The translations under genes and the position numbers were made by a program. Positions 36,638-46,011 of a stretch of 64,000 nt of DNA are shown piece after piece. This DNA comes from JBFGCT01 sp963825565 (GTDB taxonomy: Bacteria > Actinomycetota > Acidimicrobiia > Acidimicrobiales > Ilumatobacteraceae), in the NCBI GenBank assembly GCA_963825565.1, contig CAWGTW010000004.1, forward strand, positions 558,001 to 622,000, written 5' to 3'. Every line of letters begins with the position of its first letter. Position 1 is the first letter of the stretch. Under the pieces are notes generated by a model that saw only the letters and a list, made by a program, of their open reading frames with translations, did not search any database and was not told where the DNA came from.

Positions 36638-37414
36638 GTGATCCGCGTCCACGTCGACACCGGTCGACACCGCCTCGACGACCCGGCGTATGCCCGGGCC
36701 TGCCGGCGCCGGCTCGAGGAGGCGGGAGCCCTGGTCCTGCGCGGCTTCTTCACGCCCCACGCGATCGACCGCGTGCTCGGCGAGACCGCGCACCGAGCGG
36801 GTGACGCCTACTACGCGTCGTCGAGTCACAACGTCTACCTCACCCCGGTCGATCCCGATCTCGGCCCGACCCACCCGTACAACCGGCAGGTCGTGAGCAG
36901 CAAGGGCCTGATCGCCGACGACCAGATCCCGGGCGATTCGCCGCTGCGCAGCGTGTACGGCGACGCGGCGTTCGGCAGCTTCCTCGCTGCGGTCCTCGGC
37001 GTCGACGAGGTCCATCCCTACGCCGACCGCCTGTCGTCGATCAACGTCCACTTCGCGGCGGCCGGCCAGGAACTGGGCTGGCACTTCGACAACTCCTCGT
37101 TCGCGGTCACCGCGCTGTTCCAGGCACCCGTTGCCGGCGGCGTGTTCGAGTACGTCGCCGACGTGCGCGACGCCGACGGTGGCGACATGGGCTTCGCCCG
37201 GGTCGGCGCGGTGCTCGACGGCGACGAAATCGTCCGTCGGCTGGAGTTCGCGCCCGGCGACCTCGTCGTGTTCCGCGGGCGCGATTCGCTCCATCGCGTC
37301 ACCCCGACCGAGGGCGATGTCACCCGCATCCTCGTCGTGTTCGCCTACAACGACCGGCCCGGCGTCGCGCTCTCCGACTCTGCGCTGGCCACGTTCTACG
37401 GCCGCACGTCCTGA
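36638..37414 (+). CDS. 2-oxoglutarate/Fe(II) oxygenase, BesD/HalD-like
   Basis: A 258-residue cupin-fold oxygenase. The iron ligands appear as His149-Phe-Asp151 in LGWHFDNSSFAV and the distal His219 in RGRDSLHRVTP. The sequence between (TALFQAPVAGGVFEYVADVRDADGG) resembles the BesD/HalD group of free amino-acid halogenases and hydroxylases. Halogenases of that group have Gly in place of the iron-binding Asp; here Asp is kept, so hydroxylation of an amino acid or similar small substrate is the better guess. Start GTG at 36638. No biosynthetic cluster surrounds it. Confidence 0.78.
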   Translation: MIRVHVDTGRHRLDDPAYARACRRRLEEAGALVLRGFFTPHAIDRVLGETAHRAGDAYYASSSHNVYLTPVDPDLGPTHPYNRQVVSSKGLIADDQIPGDSPLRSVYGDAAFGSFLAAVLGVDEVHPYADRLSSINVHFAAAGQELGWHFDNSSFAVTALFQAPVAGGVFEYVADVRDADGGDMGFARVGAVLDGDEIVRRLEFAPGDLVVFRGRDSLHRVTPTEGDVTRILVVFAYNDRPGVALSDSALATFYGRTS

Positions 37415-37556
37415 AGGCGGCGCCGACGTGTGGCCAGGATGGCCGTCACCCTGGGGTCCTGATGCTCGCCGCGCTGTCCGGCGTGTGGCACCGAACAGCG
37501 CAGCCAGCCGGCGAGGCAAGCGCCGAGCCGCAGGACGCGGCCTGCGAGATCTCGTG

Positions 37557-37775
37557 TCACACGAACGTCGACGCGACGATGACCGCAACGCCTGCCGCGA
37601 CGACCAGGCCGGCGACGATGCGGACGGCGACGACGTCCCAGGTCGCGCGGTCGAGGTCGGCGGTGTGGCCGCGCCGGTCGAGCGCCGGCCTGGCCTCGGC
37701 CAGCCGGTCGGCCCGGACGAACGAGACCATCCCGGCGAGGATGAGCACCGACCCGACGGTGAGTGCGATCAGCAT
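37557..37775 (-). CDS. small two-helix membrane protein
   Basis: A 72-residue protein with hydrophobic segments at residues about 2-19 and 49-70, joined by a charged loop (ADRLAEARPALDRRGHTADL). Excellent ribosome binding site GGGAGGAG before the ATG at 37775. It lies 97 bp downstream of otsB on the same strand. Unknown function; the short loop size and composition resemble many DUF-type actinobacterial membrane proteins. Confidence 0.75.
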   Translation of the reverse strand: MLIALTVGSVLILAGMVSFVRADRLAEARPALDRRGHTADLDRATWDVVAVRIVAGLVVAAGVAVIVASTFV

Positions 37776-37872
37776 GTTTATCTCCTCCCGCGCCCCTGGT
37801 TCCTCCCCCCAGCTCCAGCGTCGGCGACGGAGCGGCGCCCGGCCAGGGCCGATCGACCCGTCGGGGGTCGGC

Positions 37873-38637
37873 TCAGCCGAGCGCGTCGGCGGAGGCGCGG
37901 AGCCAGTCGGCAACGGCCTGGGGGTCGCTCAGACGGTGGGTCGCGGCGGTCGGGCCGGGGCCGACCTTGATCGCGATGTCGTGCGGGCCCAGCGCGCGGA
38001 ACGCATCTTCGTCGGTCACGTCATCGCCGACGTAGACCGTCGATGCCGGATGGTGGTGGTCGCGCAGCAGGGCGATCGCCCGGCTCTTGCTCGCCGGGCG
38101 GGCGAAGAGCTCGAGGACCTCGCTGCCCGGCGTCGCCTTGACCCCTTCGAGTCGCGCGACCTCGGCCTGCAGCCGGTCGAGGGCATCCCGACCGTGCGGG
38201 TCGGCGACCTCGCGCACGTGCAGGACGACGCTCAGCGGCTTGCGCTCGACCCATGCGCCGTGCCCGGCGGTCGTCGCAGCCTGCCGCGCGAGGTGATGAA
38301 GCAGGTTGTAGCGGCTCTGCTCGCGGCCGTCGAGTGCAGGCGACGGCTCGCCTCGGATCTCGCCGCCGTGACCTCCGATCACGGTGAGCGAGGCGGAGAA
38401 CCCGAACTGGTCGAGGCCGGCCAGCGATCGACCGGACACGACCGCCACCTCGACACCGGCGACCGAGTCGAGCCGGTCGAGCAGCTCGGCGATCCCGGGG
38501 GAGAGTCGGGCGTCGTCGGCGTGGGCGACGATCGGGGCGAGGACACCGTCGACGTCGAGGCCGATCACGAGCGGCCGGGGCAGCGAGGCGACCAGCGCGG
38601 CGAGCGCGGTCGGGTCCTCGAACCGGGGCTCGGTCAC
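37873..38637 (-). CDS. otsB: trehalose-6-phosphate phosphatase
   Basis: A 254-residue HAD-superfamily phosphatase that finishes trehalose synthesis. Motif I is IGLDVDGVLAPI (nucleophile Asp), motif II is VAVVSGRSLAGL, and the late acidic motif is VYVGDDVTDEDAF. The LDGREQSRYNLL and KPLSVVLHVR segments match OtsB. The GTG at 38637 overlaps the otsA stop (GTGA), giving translational coupling. OtsB is cytoplasmic and takes its substrate straight from OtsA. Confidence 0.9.
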   Translation of the reverse strand: MTEPRFEDPTALAALVASLPRPLVIGLDVDGVLAPIVAHADDARLSPGIAELLDRLDSVAGVEVAVVSGRSLAGLDQFGFSASLTVIGGHGGEIRGEPSPALDGREQSRYNLLHHLARQAATTAGHGAWVERKPLSVVLHVREVADPHGRDALDRLQAEVARLEGVKATPGSEVLELFARPASKSRAIALLRDHHHPASTVYVGDDVTDEDAFRALGPHDIAIKVGPGPTAATHRLSDPQAVADWLRASADALG

Positions 38638-40040
38638 TCGACACCGCCGGCTCGGGCGAGCGCGGCGAGGAACCGGTCGGCCCACCCCTGCACGTCGCTC
38701 TTGCGAATCTGGTCGCGCAGCGCCGCCATGCGCGCCCGCCGCTCGTGACGGTGCATCTCGACCGCGGTGACGATCGACTGCTGGAGCGCGTGGTCGTCGT
38801 GGGGGTTGACCAGCACGGCGTCGGTCAACTCGTCGGCGGCGCCGGCGAACTCCGACAACACGAGCACGCCGTCGCCGTCGATGTGGGCCGCCGCGAACTC
38901 TTTGGCGACGAGGTTCATCCCGTCGCGGAACGGCGTGACGAGCATGACGTCGCCGGCCCGGTACAGCGCGACCAGCTCGTCGTACGGCAACGTCTGGTAC
39001 AGGTAGTGGATGACCGGGAGGCCGATCCGGCTGTACCTGCCGTTGATCGCCCCGACGAGGCGTTCGATCTCGTGCCGTTCGTCCTGGTAGTGCTCGACCG
39101 CCTCACGGGTCGGGGTCGCCACCTGGACCATGATGTGACGTTCGGGATCGAGGCGGCCCGATTCGAGGAGCGCGGCGAAGGCTCGCAGTCGCAGCCCGAT
39201 GCCCTTGGTGTAGTCGAGCCGGTCGACCCCGAGCAGGATCACCTCCGGGTCGCCCAGCCGGGTCCGGATCTGGCTGGTCCGCTGGCGGGCGGCACGGCCG
39301 GCTGCGATCTCCTCGATCTCGGCGACGTCGATCGAGATCGGGAACACGCCGAGCTGCGTGTGGTGGGTGGGGTTCTCGATGACGTCGTCGAACTCGTCGC
39401 GCTCGAGGAACTGGCGAGCGCAGGACGCGAAGTTCGCGGCGTTCATCGGACGCTGGAACCCGAGGAGATCGCAACCGAGCAGCCCCTCGATGATCTCGTT
39501 GCGCCAGGGGAGCCGGGAGAACAGCTCGAGCGGTGGGAACGGGATGTGCAGGAAGAAGCCGATCGTGACGTCGCTGCGCAGCTCGCGCAACATCGCGGGG
39601 ACGAGCTGGAGCTGGTAGTCGTGGACCCACACCATCGCGCCGGGCGGCGCGACGTCGGCCAGCTTCCCGGCGAAGCGCTCGTTGACCGCGACGTAGGCGT
39701 CCCATTGGTCGACGTCGTAGGTCGATTCGCGCAGGGCGTCGTGGTACAGCGGCCACAGGCCGTCGTTGGAGAACCCCTCGTAGTACAGCTCGACCTCGTC
39801 CCGGCTGATCGGCACCGGCTGGAGGTCGACGCCGTCGACGGCGAACGGCTCGGCGTCGTCGTCGGCGTTACCCGTCCAGCCGACCCAGGTGCCACCGGTC
39901 GCCCGCAACATCGGCAGCAGGGCGCGCACCAACCCGCCCGGGCTCGCCGTCCACCCCTCCTCGGTGCGCATCACCGGGAGCCGGTTCGCTGCGACAACGA
40001 TCGGCGGGGTCCCGTCCCTCGGGCTCGGATCGTCGCTCAT
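38634..40040 (-). CDS. otsA: trehalose-6-phosphate synthase
   Basis: A 468-residue GT20 enzyme joining a nucleotide-glucose to glucose-6-phosphate. Blocks in order are VVAANRLPV with ASPGGLVRAL, VWVHDYQLQLVP, FFLHIPFPPLELFSRLPW, LLGVDRLDYTKGI, and TPFRDGMNLVAKEFAA. All donor and acceptor contacts usually conserved are visible. Start ATG at 40040 is 4 bp beyond the metB stop. With otsB it provides osmoprotectant or stress trehalose; being in the run CBS-metB-otsA-otsB it is probably expressed with sulfur amino acid genes. Confidence 0.94.
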   Translation of the reverse strand: MSDDPSPRDGTPPIVVAANRLPVMRTEEGWTASPGGLVRALLPMLRATGGTWVGWTGNADDDAEPFAVDGVDLQPVPISRDEVELYYEGFSNDGLWPLYHDALRESTYDVDQWDAYVAVNERFAGKLADVAPPGAMVWVHDYQLQLVPAMLRELRSDVTIGFFLHIPFPPLELFSRLPWRNEIIEGLLGCDLLGFQRPMNAANFASCARQFLERDEFDDVIENPTHHTQLGVFPISIDVAEIEEIAAGRAARQRTSQIRTRLGDPEVILLGVDRLDYTKGIGLRLRAFAALLESGRLDPERHIMVQVATPTREAVEHYQDERHEIERLVGAINGRYSRIGLPVIHYLYQTLPYDELVALYRAGDVMLVTPFRDGMNLVAKEFAAAHIDGDGVLVLSEFAGAADELTDAVLVNPHDDHALQQSIVTAVEMHRHERRARMAALRDQIRKSDVQGWADRFLAALARAGGVE

Positions 40041-40044
40041 GGGT

Positions 40045-41226
40045 TTAGGTTGACAGGCGGTCGAGGGCCTGTCCCAGGTCGTTGGTCAGATCGTGGGCGT
40101 CCTCGATCCCCACCGACAGCCTGACCAGGTTGTCCGGCACCTCGAGCGGGGAACCGGCCGCCGAGGCGTGGGTCATCGCGCCGGGGTGTTCGATCAGGCT
40201 CTCGACCGCACCGAGCGACTCGGCGAGGGTGAACACCTCGGTCGAGTCGGCGACGCGCATCGCCGCGTCGCGGCCGGCCTTGACCGTGAACGACACCATC
40301 CCGCCGAAGTCGCGCATCTGCTTGGCGGCTGCGGCGTGACCGGGGTGGTCGGGGAGCTGGGGGTACAGCACACGCTCGACCGCCGGATGCCCGACCAGCA
40401 GGTCGACGACCGCCCTGGCGTTCTCGCAGTGGCGGTCCATGCGCACGGCGAGCGTCTTCACGCCGCGCAGCACGAGGTAGCAATCGAACGGCGCCGGAAC
40501 CGCCCCCGCCGCGTTCTGGGTGAAGCGCAACCGCTCCGCCACGTCGTCGTCGTTCGTCGCGAGGAACCCGCCGACCACGTCGCTGTGGCCGCCGAGGTAC
40601 TTGGTCGCCGAGTGGACGACGACGTCGGCGCCGAGCGTGACCGGCTGCTGCAGATAGGGCGTGGCGAACGTGTTGTCGACGACGACGAGGGCGCCCCGCT
40701 CGTGGGCGATCGTCGCGATCGCTTCGATGTCGAAGCAGGTCAGCAGCGGGTTGGTCGGCGTCTCGAGCCAGATCATCCCCGTGTCGTCGGGCCAGTTCGC
40801 CCGGAGCGCGTCGAGGTCGGTCAGGTCGACCGCCGTCCACGGGAACCCGAGCGGGCTCCACACCTTGGCGATCAGCCGGAACGTGCCGCCGTAGGCGTCG
40901 TTGCCGAGCAGGATCCGCTGACCGGGGCGCAGGAGGCGAAGCACGTTGTCCTCGGCGGCGAGCCCGCTGGCGAAGGCCAGGCCGTGCCGCGCCATCTCGA
41001 GCGAGGCGACCTGGGCCTCGAGCGCCGAGCGCGTCGGGTTGCCCGAGCGCGAGTACTCGAACCCCTTGTGCCCGCCGACGCCGTCCTGGGCGAACGTCGT
41101 CGACAGCGAGATCGGGGTGACGACCGCGCCGGTCGTCGGCTCGGGCTCCTGCCCGACGTGGATCGCCCGGGTCGAGAACCCCTGGAAGCCGCTGTCCTGG
41201 TCGCGGTCCCGATCGGTGTCACCCAT
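40045..41226 (-). CDS. metB: cystathionine gamma-synthase/gamma-lyase family enzyme
   Basis: A 393-residue PLP enzyme. The cofactor Lys209 lies in VVVHSATKYLGGHSDVVGG. The N-terminal STRAIHVGQEPEPTTGAV and the YSRSGNPTR block are typical. Sequence alone does not separate gamma-synthase (forward transsulfuration) from gamma-lyase (cysteine formation). Its partner here is cystathionine beta-synthase, whose gene end overlaps this start by 8 bp, so operation in the reverse pathway (homocysteine to cysteine) is quite likely. Confidence 0.87.
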   Translation of the reverse strand: MGDTDRDRDQDSGFQGFSTRAIHVGQEPEPTTGAVVTPISLSTTFAQDGVGGHKGFEYSRSGNPTRSALEAQVASLEMARHGLAFASGLAAEDNVLRLLRPGQRILLGNDAYGGTFRLIAKVWSPLGFPWTAVDLTDLDALRANWPDDTGMIWLETPTNPLLTCFDIEAIATIAHERGALVVVDNTFATPYLQQPVTLGADVVVHSATKYLGGHSDVVGGFLATNDDDVAERLRFTQNAAGAVPAPFDCYLVLRGVKTLAVRMDRHCENARAVVDLLVGHPAVERVLYPQLPDHPGHAAAAKQMRDFGGMVSFTVKAGRDAAMRVADSTEVFTLAESLGAVESLIEHPGAMTHASAAGSPLEVPDNLVRLSVGIEDAHDLTNDLGQALDRLST

Positions 41227-42637
41227 TGGCGCGCTCGACGGTCGCCGCGGCGACGGCGCTGAAGTACGACAGCACGTCGGTCCGGGTGAGCACGCTCAGT
41301 GGGCGGCCACCGGAGAGCACGAGCAACGCCGGCGCCGTCTCGAGCATCTCGATCGCCAGCTCGAGCCGTTGCCCGACGCCGATCGTCGGCAGCTTGGCGC
41401 TCATCACCTTCTCGACCGCGGTGCTCATCACGCCGGGATCGCGGTGGATCGCCTCCATCAACTCGAGCTCGTCGACCGAGCCCGACACCTCGGCGGCAGC
41501 GAACGGCGGCGTGTTCTTGCACACCGGGAGCTGGCTGACGCCGGTCGAGCGCATCAGGTCGATCGCCTCGCTCACCGTCTGGGTCGGGTTGACGTACAGC
41601 AGGTTCTCGATCGACGCGTTGCGCGTGTCGAGCACGGCGCCGACGCACTGGTCGCACTCCTTGAGGAACCCGTAGTTGGCCATCCAGGCGTCGTTGAAGA
41701 CGCGCGACAGGTACCCGCGGCCGGAGTCGGGGTTGAACACGACCACGATGTCGTCGGGGTCGGCCCGCTTGGCGACCTGGATCGCCGCAGCGACGACCAT
41801 CCCACCCGAGCCGCCGATCAGGATGCCCTCGGTCTCGCTGACGTAGCGAGCGGTGAGGAAGCTCTCCTCGTCGCTGATCGCGATGATCTCGTCGAGCAGG
41901 TCGGGCTCCCACGCCGCGGGGAAGAAATCCTCGCCGACGCCCTCGACGAGGTACGGCCGGCCCGACCCGCCCGAGAACACCGACCCCTCCGGATCGGCGG
42001 CGATGATCTTGATGTCGGGATTCATCGACTTCAGGTAGCGGGCGACACCGGTGATCGAGCCGCACGTGCCGGCGCCGGCGACGAAGTGGGTGACCCGGCC
42101 GGCGGTCTGGCGCCAGATCTCCGGGCCGGTGGTCTTGACGTGGGCGACCGGGTTGTGCGGGTTCTCGTACTGGTTCGGCCGGAACGCGCCGAGCTCGCCG
42201 GTCAGGCGTTCGGCAACCGAGTAGTAGCTCTGCGGGTCATCGGGCTCGACGGCCACCGGGCACACGACGACCTGCGCACCGTACGCTTTGAGCAGGTCGA
42301 TCTTCTCCGGTGCGACCTTGTCGGTCATCACGAAGACGCACGTGTAGCCGCGCTGCGCAGCGACGATCGCCAGCCCGACGCCGGTGTTGCCGCTCGTCGG
42401 CTCGACGATCGTGCCGCCGGGGAGCAACTCGCCGCTCGCCTCGGCGGCGAGGATCATCTCCAGCGCCGGGCGGTCCTTCGACGACCCGCCGGGGTTGGTG
42501 ACCTCGTGCTTCATCGCCAGCGTGCACTCGATGCCCTGGTCCTCGCTGACACGCTTCATCCGCACCAGCGGAGTGTTGCCGATGAGGTCGATCACCGACT
42601 CGGCGATCTCGGTCCCCTCGAGCTTCGGGTTCGTCAT
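41219..42637 (-). CDS. cbs: cystathionine beta-synthase
   Basis: A 472-residue PLP enzyme that condenses serine with homocysteine. The Schiff-base Lys54 is in NPGGSSKDRPALEM, and the phosphate loop is GAGTCGSITG. The C-terminal 130 residues hold two CBS motifs (TVSEAIDLMRSTGVSQLPV and the final block ending VLTRTDVLSYFSA), as in actinobacterial and eukaryotic CBS. There is no heme-binding N-terminus. It begins at ATG 42637, 50 bp downstream of the mycoredoxin gene, and overlaps metB by 8 bp. Confidence 0.92.
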   Translation of the reverse strand: MTNPKLEGTEIAESVIDLIGNTPLVRMKRVSEDQGIECTLAMKHEVTNPGGSSKDRPALEMILAAEASGELLPGGTIVEPTSGNTGVGLAIVAAQRGYTCVFVMTDKVAPEKIDLLKAYGAQVVVCPVAVEPDDPQSYYSVAERLTGELGAFRPNQYENPHNPVAHVKTTGPEIWRQTAGRVTHFVAGAGTCGSITGVARYLKSMNPDIKIIAADPEGSVFSGGSGRPYLVEGVGEDFFPAAWEPDLLDEIIAISDEESFLTARYVSETEGILIGGSGGMVVAAAIQVAKRADPDDIVVVFNPDSGRGYLSRVFNDAWMANYGFLKECDQCVGAVLDTRNASIENLLYVNPTQTVSEAIDLMRSTGVSQLPVCKNTPPFAAAEVSGSVDELELMEAIHRDPGVMSTAVEKVMSAKLPTIGVGQRLELAIEMLETAPALLVLSGGRPLSVLTRTDVLSYFSAVAAATVERANG

Positions 42638-42687
42638 GGGTCCACGGTACCCCTCGGTCGGCGCCCGGGCCAGGGCCGAGCCGGAGT

Positions 42688-43026
42688 TCAGCCGCCGCGC
42701 ATCCGGTTCAGCATCCGACCGACCGGGCCTGGTGACGACTCCGCGGTCTCGGCGGGGAGCAAATGCGGTGCTTGCTCCCGCAGGAGCGCGACGAGATCAT
42801 CGGCCGACGGGTTGACCAACCCGGTGTCGCCGACGACCACCGTCGGCACGGTCTCGTTGCCGCGGGCGAATCCGCGAACGATGGCGGCATCGGCCGGATC
42901 GTCCCAGATGTTGTGCTCGACCCGCTCGATCCCGAGCCGGTCGAGCTTGCGGCGCAGCATCGAGCAGAATCCGCAGCCGGGCCGCCAGTAGAGATCGACC
43001 TGCGTCGGCATCGGAGCGTCGCTCAT
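42688..43026 (-). CDS. mycoredoxin (glutaredoxin-like)
   Basis: A 112-residue thioredoxin-fold oxidoreductase. The active site is CGFC (Cys18, Cys21) in LYWRPGCGFCSMLRRKL, followed by NIWDDPADAAIVR and the cis-Pro segment ETVPTVVVGD, the pattern of mycothiol-dependent mycoredoxins. The tail of about 25 residues is disordered. Start ATG at 43026. It is the first gene of the leftward run that continues with CBS and metB, a fitting place for a thiol reductase. Confidence 0.87.
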   Translation of the reverse strand: MSDAPMPTQVDLYWRPGCGFCSMLRRKLDRLGIERVEHNIWDDPADAAIVRGFARGNETVPTVVVGDTGLVNPSADDLVALLREQAPHLLPAETAESSPGPVGRMLNRMRGG

Positions 43027-43139
43027 GGCACCACGCTACGGAGCTTCGGCCTCGTCACCGCCTCGATCGCCCCGAGTTTCGTGGCGCTGACGGCCGCGGT
43101 GCCTGGTGGGTCCGGACAACCCTGTGCGATCATCTCCCG

Positions 43140-44747
43140 ATGAGCGGGTCGGTCGAGCGCCGGGAAGGAGTCGGTTCCGTCGCTCGACGACTCGATCGGT
43201 TCACGGCGCCGGTCGCCCGGTTGGTGGCACGTCGCCCCGGGCTCGGCTTCGGGTGCGCGGCATTCGTCCTGATGGCGGCCTGGGGGGTCCTCCTCCCGTT
43301 GTTCGCCGGCCCGGACGAGAACAGCAACTACATCCGAGCTGCCGCGGTGATCCGTGGTGAGTTCGTCGGTGGCGACCTGCCGCCGGGGCTGGTCGACAAC
43401 TACTTCCGAACGACGGTCGACATCGATCCTCAGTTCGGTGCTGCGAACCTGATCCCGTTCTGCTTCGCACCGATGCGCGAGGTACCGGCGTGCAACACGC
43501 CACTCGACACCGCCCCGATCGTGGACGATCCGCCGTTCACGCATCAGGGCCGATACCCGCCGGCCGCGTTCGTCGTGCCGGGAATCGGCACCCTGGTCGG
43601 ACCCACCGACATGTCGGTCCGGTGGGGCCGACTGGCGAACTCGGCGGTCGTCGCGACGTTGCTCGGGCTGGCCGCGGCCCGTCTCGCCCGCTCGGCGATC
43701 GAGCTCGGCGTCCTCCTGGTCGCGTTCGCGCCGGGCGTGCAGTTCTCCGGTGCTGTCATCAACCCGAGCGGGGTGGAGATCGCGGCTGCCATCGCGGTGT
43801 GGGTCTACCTGCCGGCGGCCCTGAAGGGCCGGCGGGGGACGTGGACGCGTCGGGACGACGTCGCGCTCGCGGTGGCATCGGTCGCGTTGATCAGTGCGCG
43901 ACCCGTCGGCATCGCGGTGTTCGCCATCGTCGCGGCGTGCTGCATGGTCGCGGTCCCCGGCAACCCCGTGACCACGTTGCTGCGCCGGGCGCCGATCACG
44001 ATCGCTTCGGCGGCAGTCACGTCGCTGGCGATGCTCGCGTGGTACGTCGTCGTGTTCGATGTGCACCTCGATGACGGCGTCGCAGACGGTGTGGACGCGC
44101 TGAGTCGCGCCGGCGCGCTCGAGCGGTCGGTGGGCCACGTCACCGAGCTGGTCGGCATGCACGTCGGCAACTTCGGCTGGCTCGAGGTGCCGGCGCCGCG
44201 CGCCGTCGTGTGGTTCTTCCTCGTCCTGATCAGCGCCATGGTCGTCGTGTCGTGGAGCGGGCTGACCGGGCGCGAGCGCCTGGCGGTCGTCGCGCTCGGT
44301 CTCGCCACGTTCGCGTTCAGCGTCTACCTCGATCTTCGCTTCTACTCCCTGCTCAGGCTCTTCGGCACGCAGGGCCGTCATCTCTCACCGCTGATCGTGG
44401 GCGTCCCGCTCCTGTTGGCGCATCGATGGCATCCGAGTCGATCGGCGCGGTGGCTCATCGCTGCTTCGTGGGTCGCCGCGGTGTTCGCCTCGGGACTGTT
44501 CGCGCTTCGCCGCTATGCGGTTGGCGAGGTGGCGGGCAACTTCCTCGACCTGTTCACCGACCCGATCTGGTCGCCGCCGTTCGGGGTCCCCGTCGTGCTG
44601 ATCGCGCTGTTCCTCGCGACCCTCGGTGTGGCGCTGGTGGGTACCGTCGATCTGACCGGCGGCGCTGCCGCGCCCGGTCGGGAGCCGCGGGTCGCGGCGC
44701 CGTCCGATGCCGTCGATCGGGTCGTCACCGCCGGTCAGGTGGACTGA
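43140..44747 (+). CDS. DUF2142 multi-pass membrane protein
   Basis: A 535-residue integral membrane protein with about ten to twelve hydrophobic helices. The conserved DUF2142 motif after helix 1 is PLFAGPDENSNYIRA, a large external loop follows (residues 60-140), and the family C-terminal GRHLSPLIVGVPLLL is seen. These proteins look like GT-C glycosyltransferases or polysaccharide-related membrane proteins, but their reaction is unknown. Start ATG at 43140. Its 3' end overlaps the convergent sigma factor gene by 13 bp. Confidence 0.85.
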   Translation: MSGSVERREGVGSVARRLDRFTAPVARLVARRPGLGFGCAAFVLMAAWGVLLPLFAGPDENSNYIRAAAVIRGEFVGGDLPPGLVDNYFRTTVDIDPQFGAANLIPFCFAPMREVPACNTPLDTAPIVDDPPFTHQGRYPPAAFVVPGIGTLVGPTDMSVRWGRLANSAVVATLLGLAAARLARSAIELGVLLVAFAPGVQFSGAVINPSGVEIAAAIAVWVYLPAALKGRRGTWTRRDDVALAVASVALISARPVGIAVFAIVAACCMVAVPGNPVTTLLRRAPITIASAAVTSLAMLAWYVVVFDVHLDDGVADGVDALSRAGALERSVGHVTELVGMHVGNFGWLEVPAPRAVVWFFLVLISAMVVVSWSGLTGRERLAVVALGLATFAFSVYLDLRFYSLLRLFGTQGRHLSPLIVGVPLLLAHRWHPSRSARWLIAASWVAAVFASGLFALRRYAVGEVAGNFLDLFTDPIWSPPFGVPVVLIALFLATLGVALVGTVDLTGGAAAPGREPRVAAPSDAVDRVVTAGQVD

Positions 44748-45976
44748 ATCGCCTCGATGCGACCTGCGAGGTGTCTGCGATCCGCGGCGTTCTCGCTCAG
44801 TTCGAAAGCCCGTCGAAACGCCAGCGTCGCGTCGTCAGGCCGGTCGAGGCGCACGAGGAGCTCGGCGCGCGAGCTGTGGAAGTGCGGGTAGTCGGCGAGG
44901 TCGGTGTCGAGGTCGTCGGCGGACGCGATCGCGTCGATCGCCGCGAGGCCGGCAGCAGGGCCGTCGGCGTGGGACACAGCGATCGCCCGGTTGAGGGCGA
45001 TCACCGCAGTGGGCCGCCGCTTCAGCAGGATGTCGTACAGCTTGACGACGCCGAGCCAATCGGTGTCGTCGAACGACGGCGCCGAGGTGTGGAGCGCGGC
45101 GACGGCGGCCTGCAACTGGTAGGTCCCGATCGACCCCTGGGCGTGCGCCTTGGCGAGCAGCCCGAGGCCCCGTGCGATCTTGTCCCGGTCCCACGCCCGC
45201 CGATCCTGATCGGCGAGCAGTACCGGGTTCCCGTCGGCGTCGGTGCGCGTCGAGCGGCGGGCGTCGGTCAGGAGCAGCAGGGCGAGCAGGCCGGTCACCT
45301 CCGGGTCGTCGGGAACGAGGCCGTGCAGGAGCTCTGCCAGCCAGATCGCCTCGTCGCACAGATCGCCGCGTACGAGCGCGGCGGCGGTCGCGCTCGTGTG
45401 CCCCTCGGTGAAGATCGAGTAGATCACCCCGCACACGGCCGGCAGCCGTTCGACGAGGGTGTCGAGGTCGTTGACGCCGAGCGGGATGCCGGCGCCTCTG
45501 ATCTTCGTCTTCGATCGGGTGATGCGCCGCGTCATGGTCGGCTCGGAGACGAAGAACGCCTTGGCGATCTGAGCGGTCGACAGCCCGGCGACGACGCGCA
45601 GCGTGAGCGCGATCTGCGCGTCGGGAGCGAGCGCGGGATGGCAGCAGCCGAGGAGCAGCGCGAGCTGGTCGTCGACCAGCTCGTGCTCGGCGCGACCCGA
45701 GCCAAGGCGGGCGCGGGCCTCGAGTTCGGGGAGCCGGTCCCGGTAGCGAGCCGATCGTCGGGCTCGGTCGATCGCCTTGCGGCGGGCGGTCGTCAGCAGC
45801 CAGGCCCCGGGGCGCTCGGGCATGCCGTCGGCCTCCCATCGTGTGGCAGCCTCGATGAACGCCTCCTGCGCGACGTCCTCGGCCAGGTCGAGGTCGCGCA
45901 CGTCGCGCACGAGGGTCGCGACCAGCCGCGGCCACTCGGTCCGGAAGACGTCGGTGACACCGGATCGTTCGATCAT
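44735..45976 (-). CDS. ECF42-family RNA polymerase sigma factor
   Basis: A 413-residue sigma factor. Sigma region 2 (residues about 10-75, LAEDVAQEAFIEAATRWEADG) and region 4 (about 110-165, LSTAQIAKAFFVSEPTMTRRITRSKTKI) are followed by the long helical SnoaL-less C-terminal extension of about 230 residues that defines ECF42 (FTEGHTSATAAALVRGDLCDEAIWLAELL; TPR-like LNRAIAVSHADGPAAGLAAI). It starts 35 bp after the DGPF protein gene, the usual ECF42 partner. No anti-sigma factor is expected; the extension is thought to regulate activity. Confidence 0.92.
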   Translation of the reverse strand: MIERSGVTDVFRTEWPRLVATLVRDVRDLDLAEDVAQEAFIEAATRWEADGMPERPGAWLLTTARRKAIDRARRSARYRDRLPELEARARLGSGRAEHELVDDQLALLLGCCHPALAPDAQIALTLRVVAGLSTAQIAKAFFVSEPTMTRRITRSKTKIRGAGIPLGVNDLDTLVERLPAVCGVIYSIFTEGHTSATAAALVRGDLCDEAIWLAELLHGLVPDDPEVTGLLALLLLTDARRSTRTDADGNPVLLADQDRRAWDRDKIARGLGLLAKAHAQGSIGTYQLQAAVAALHTSAPSFDDTDWLGVVKLYDILLKRRPTAVIALNRAIAVSHADGPAAGLAAIDAIASADDLDTDLADYPHFHSSRAELLVRLDRPDDATLAFRRAFELSENAADRRHLAGRIEAIQST

Positions 45977-46011
45977 TCCGCGGCGTGCTGGTCAGCAGCC
46001 GTCCGGACCGC

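Noticed and set aside
36638..37414. Amino-acid halogenase
   Set aside because: The iron-ligand Asp151 is retained, whereas halogenases of this group have Gly there.
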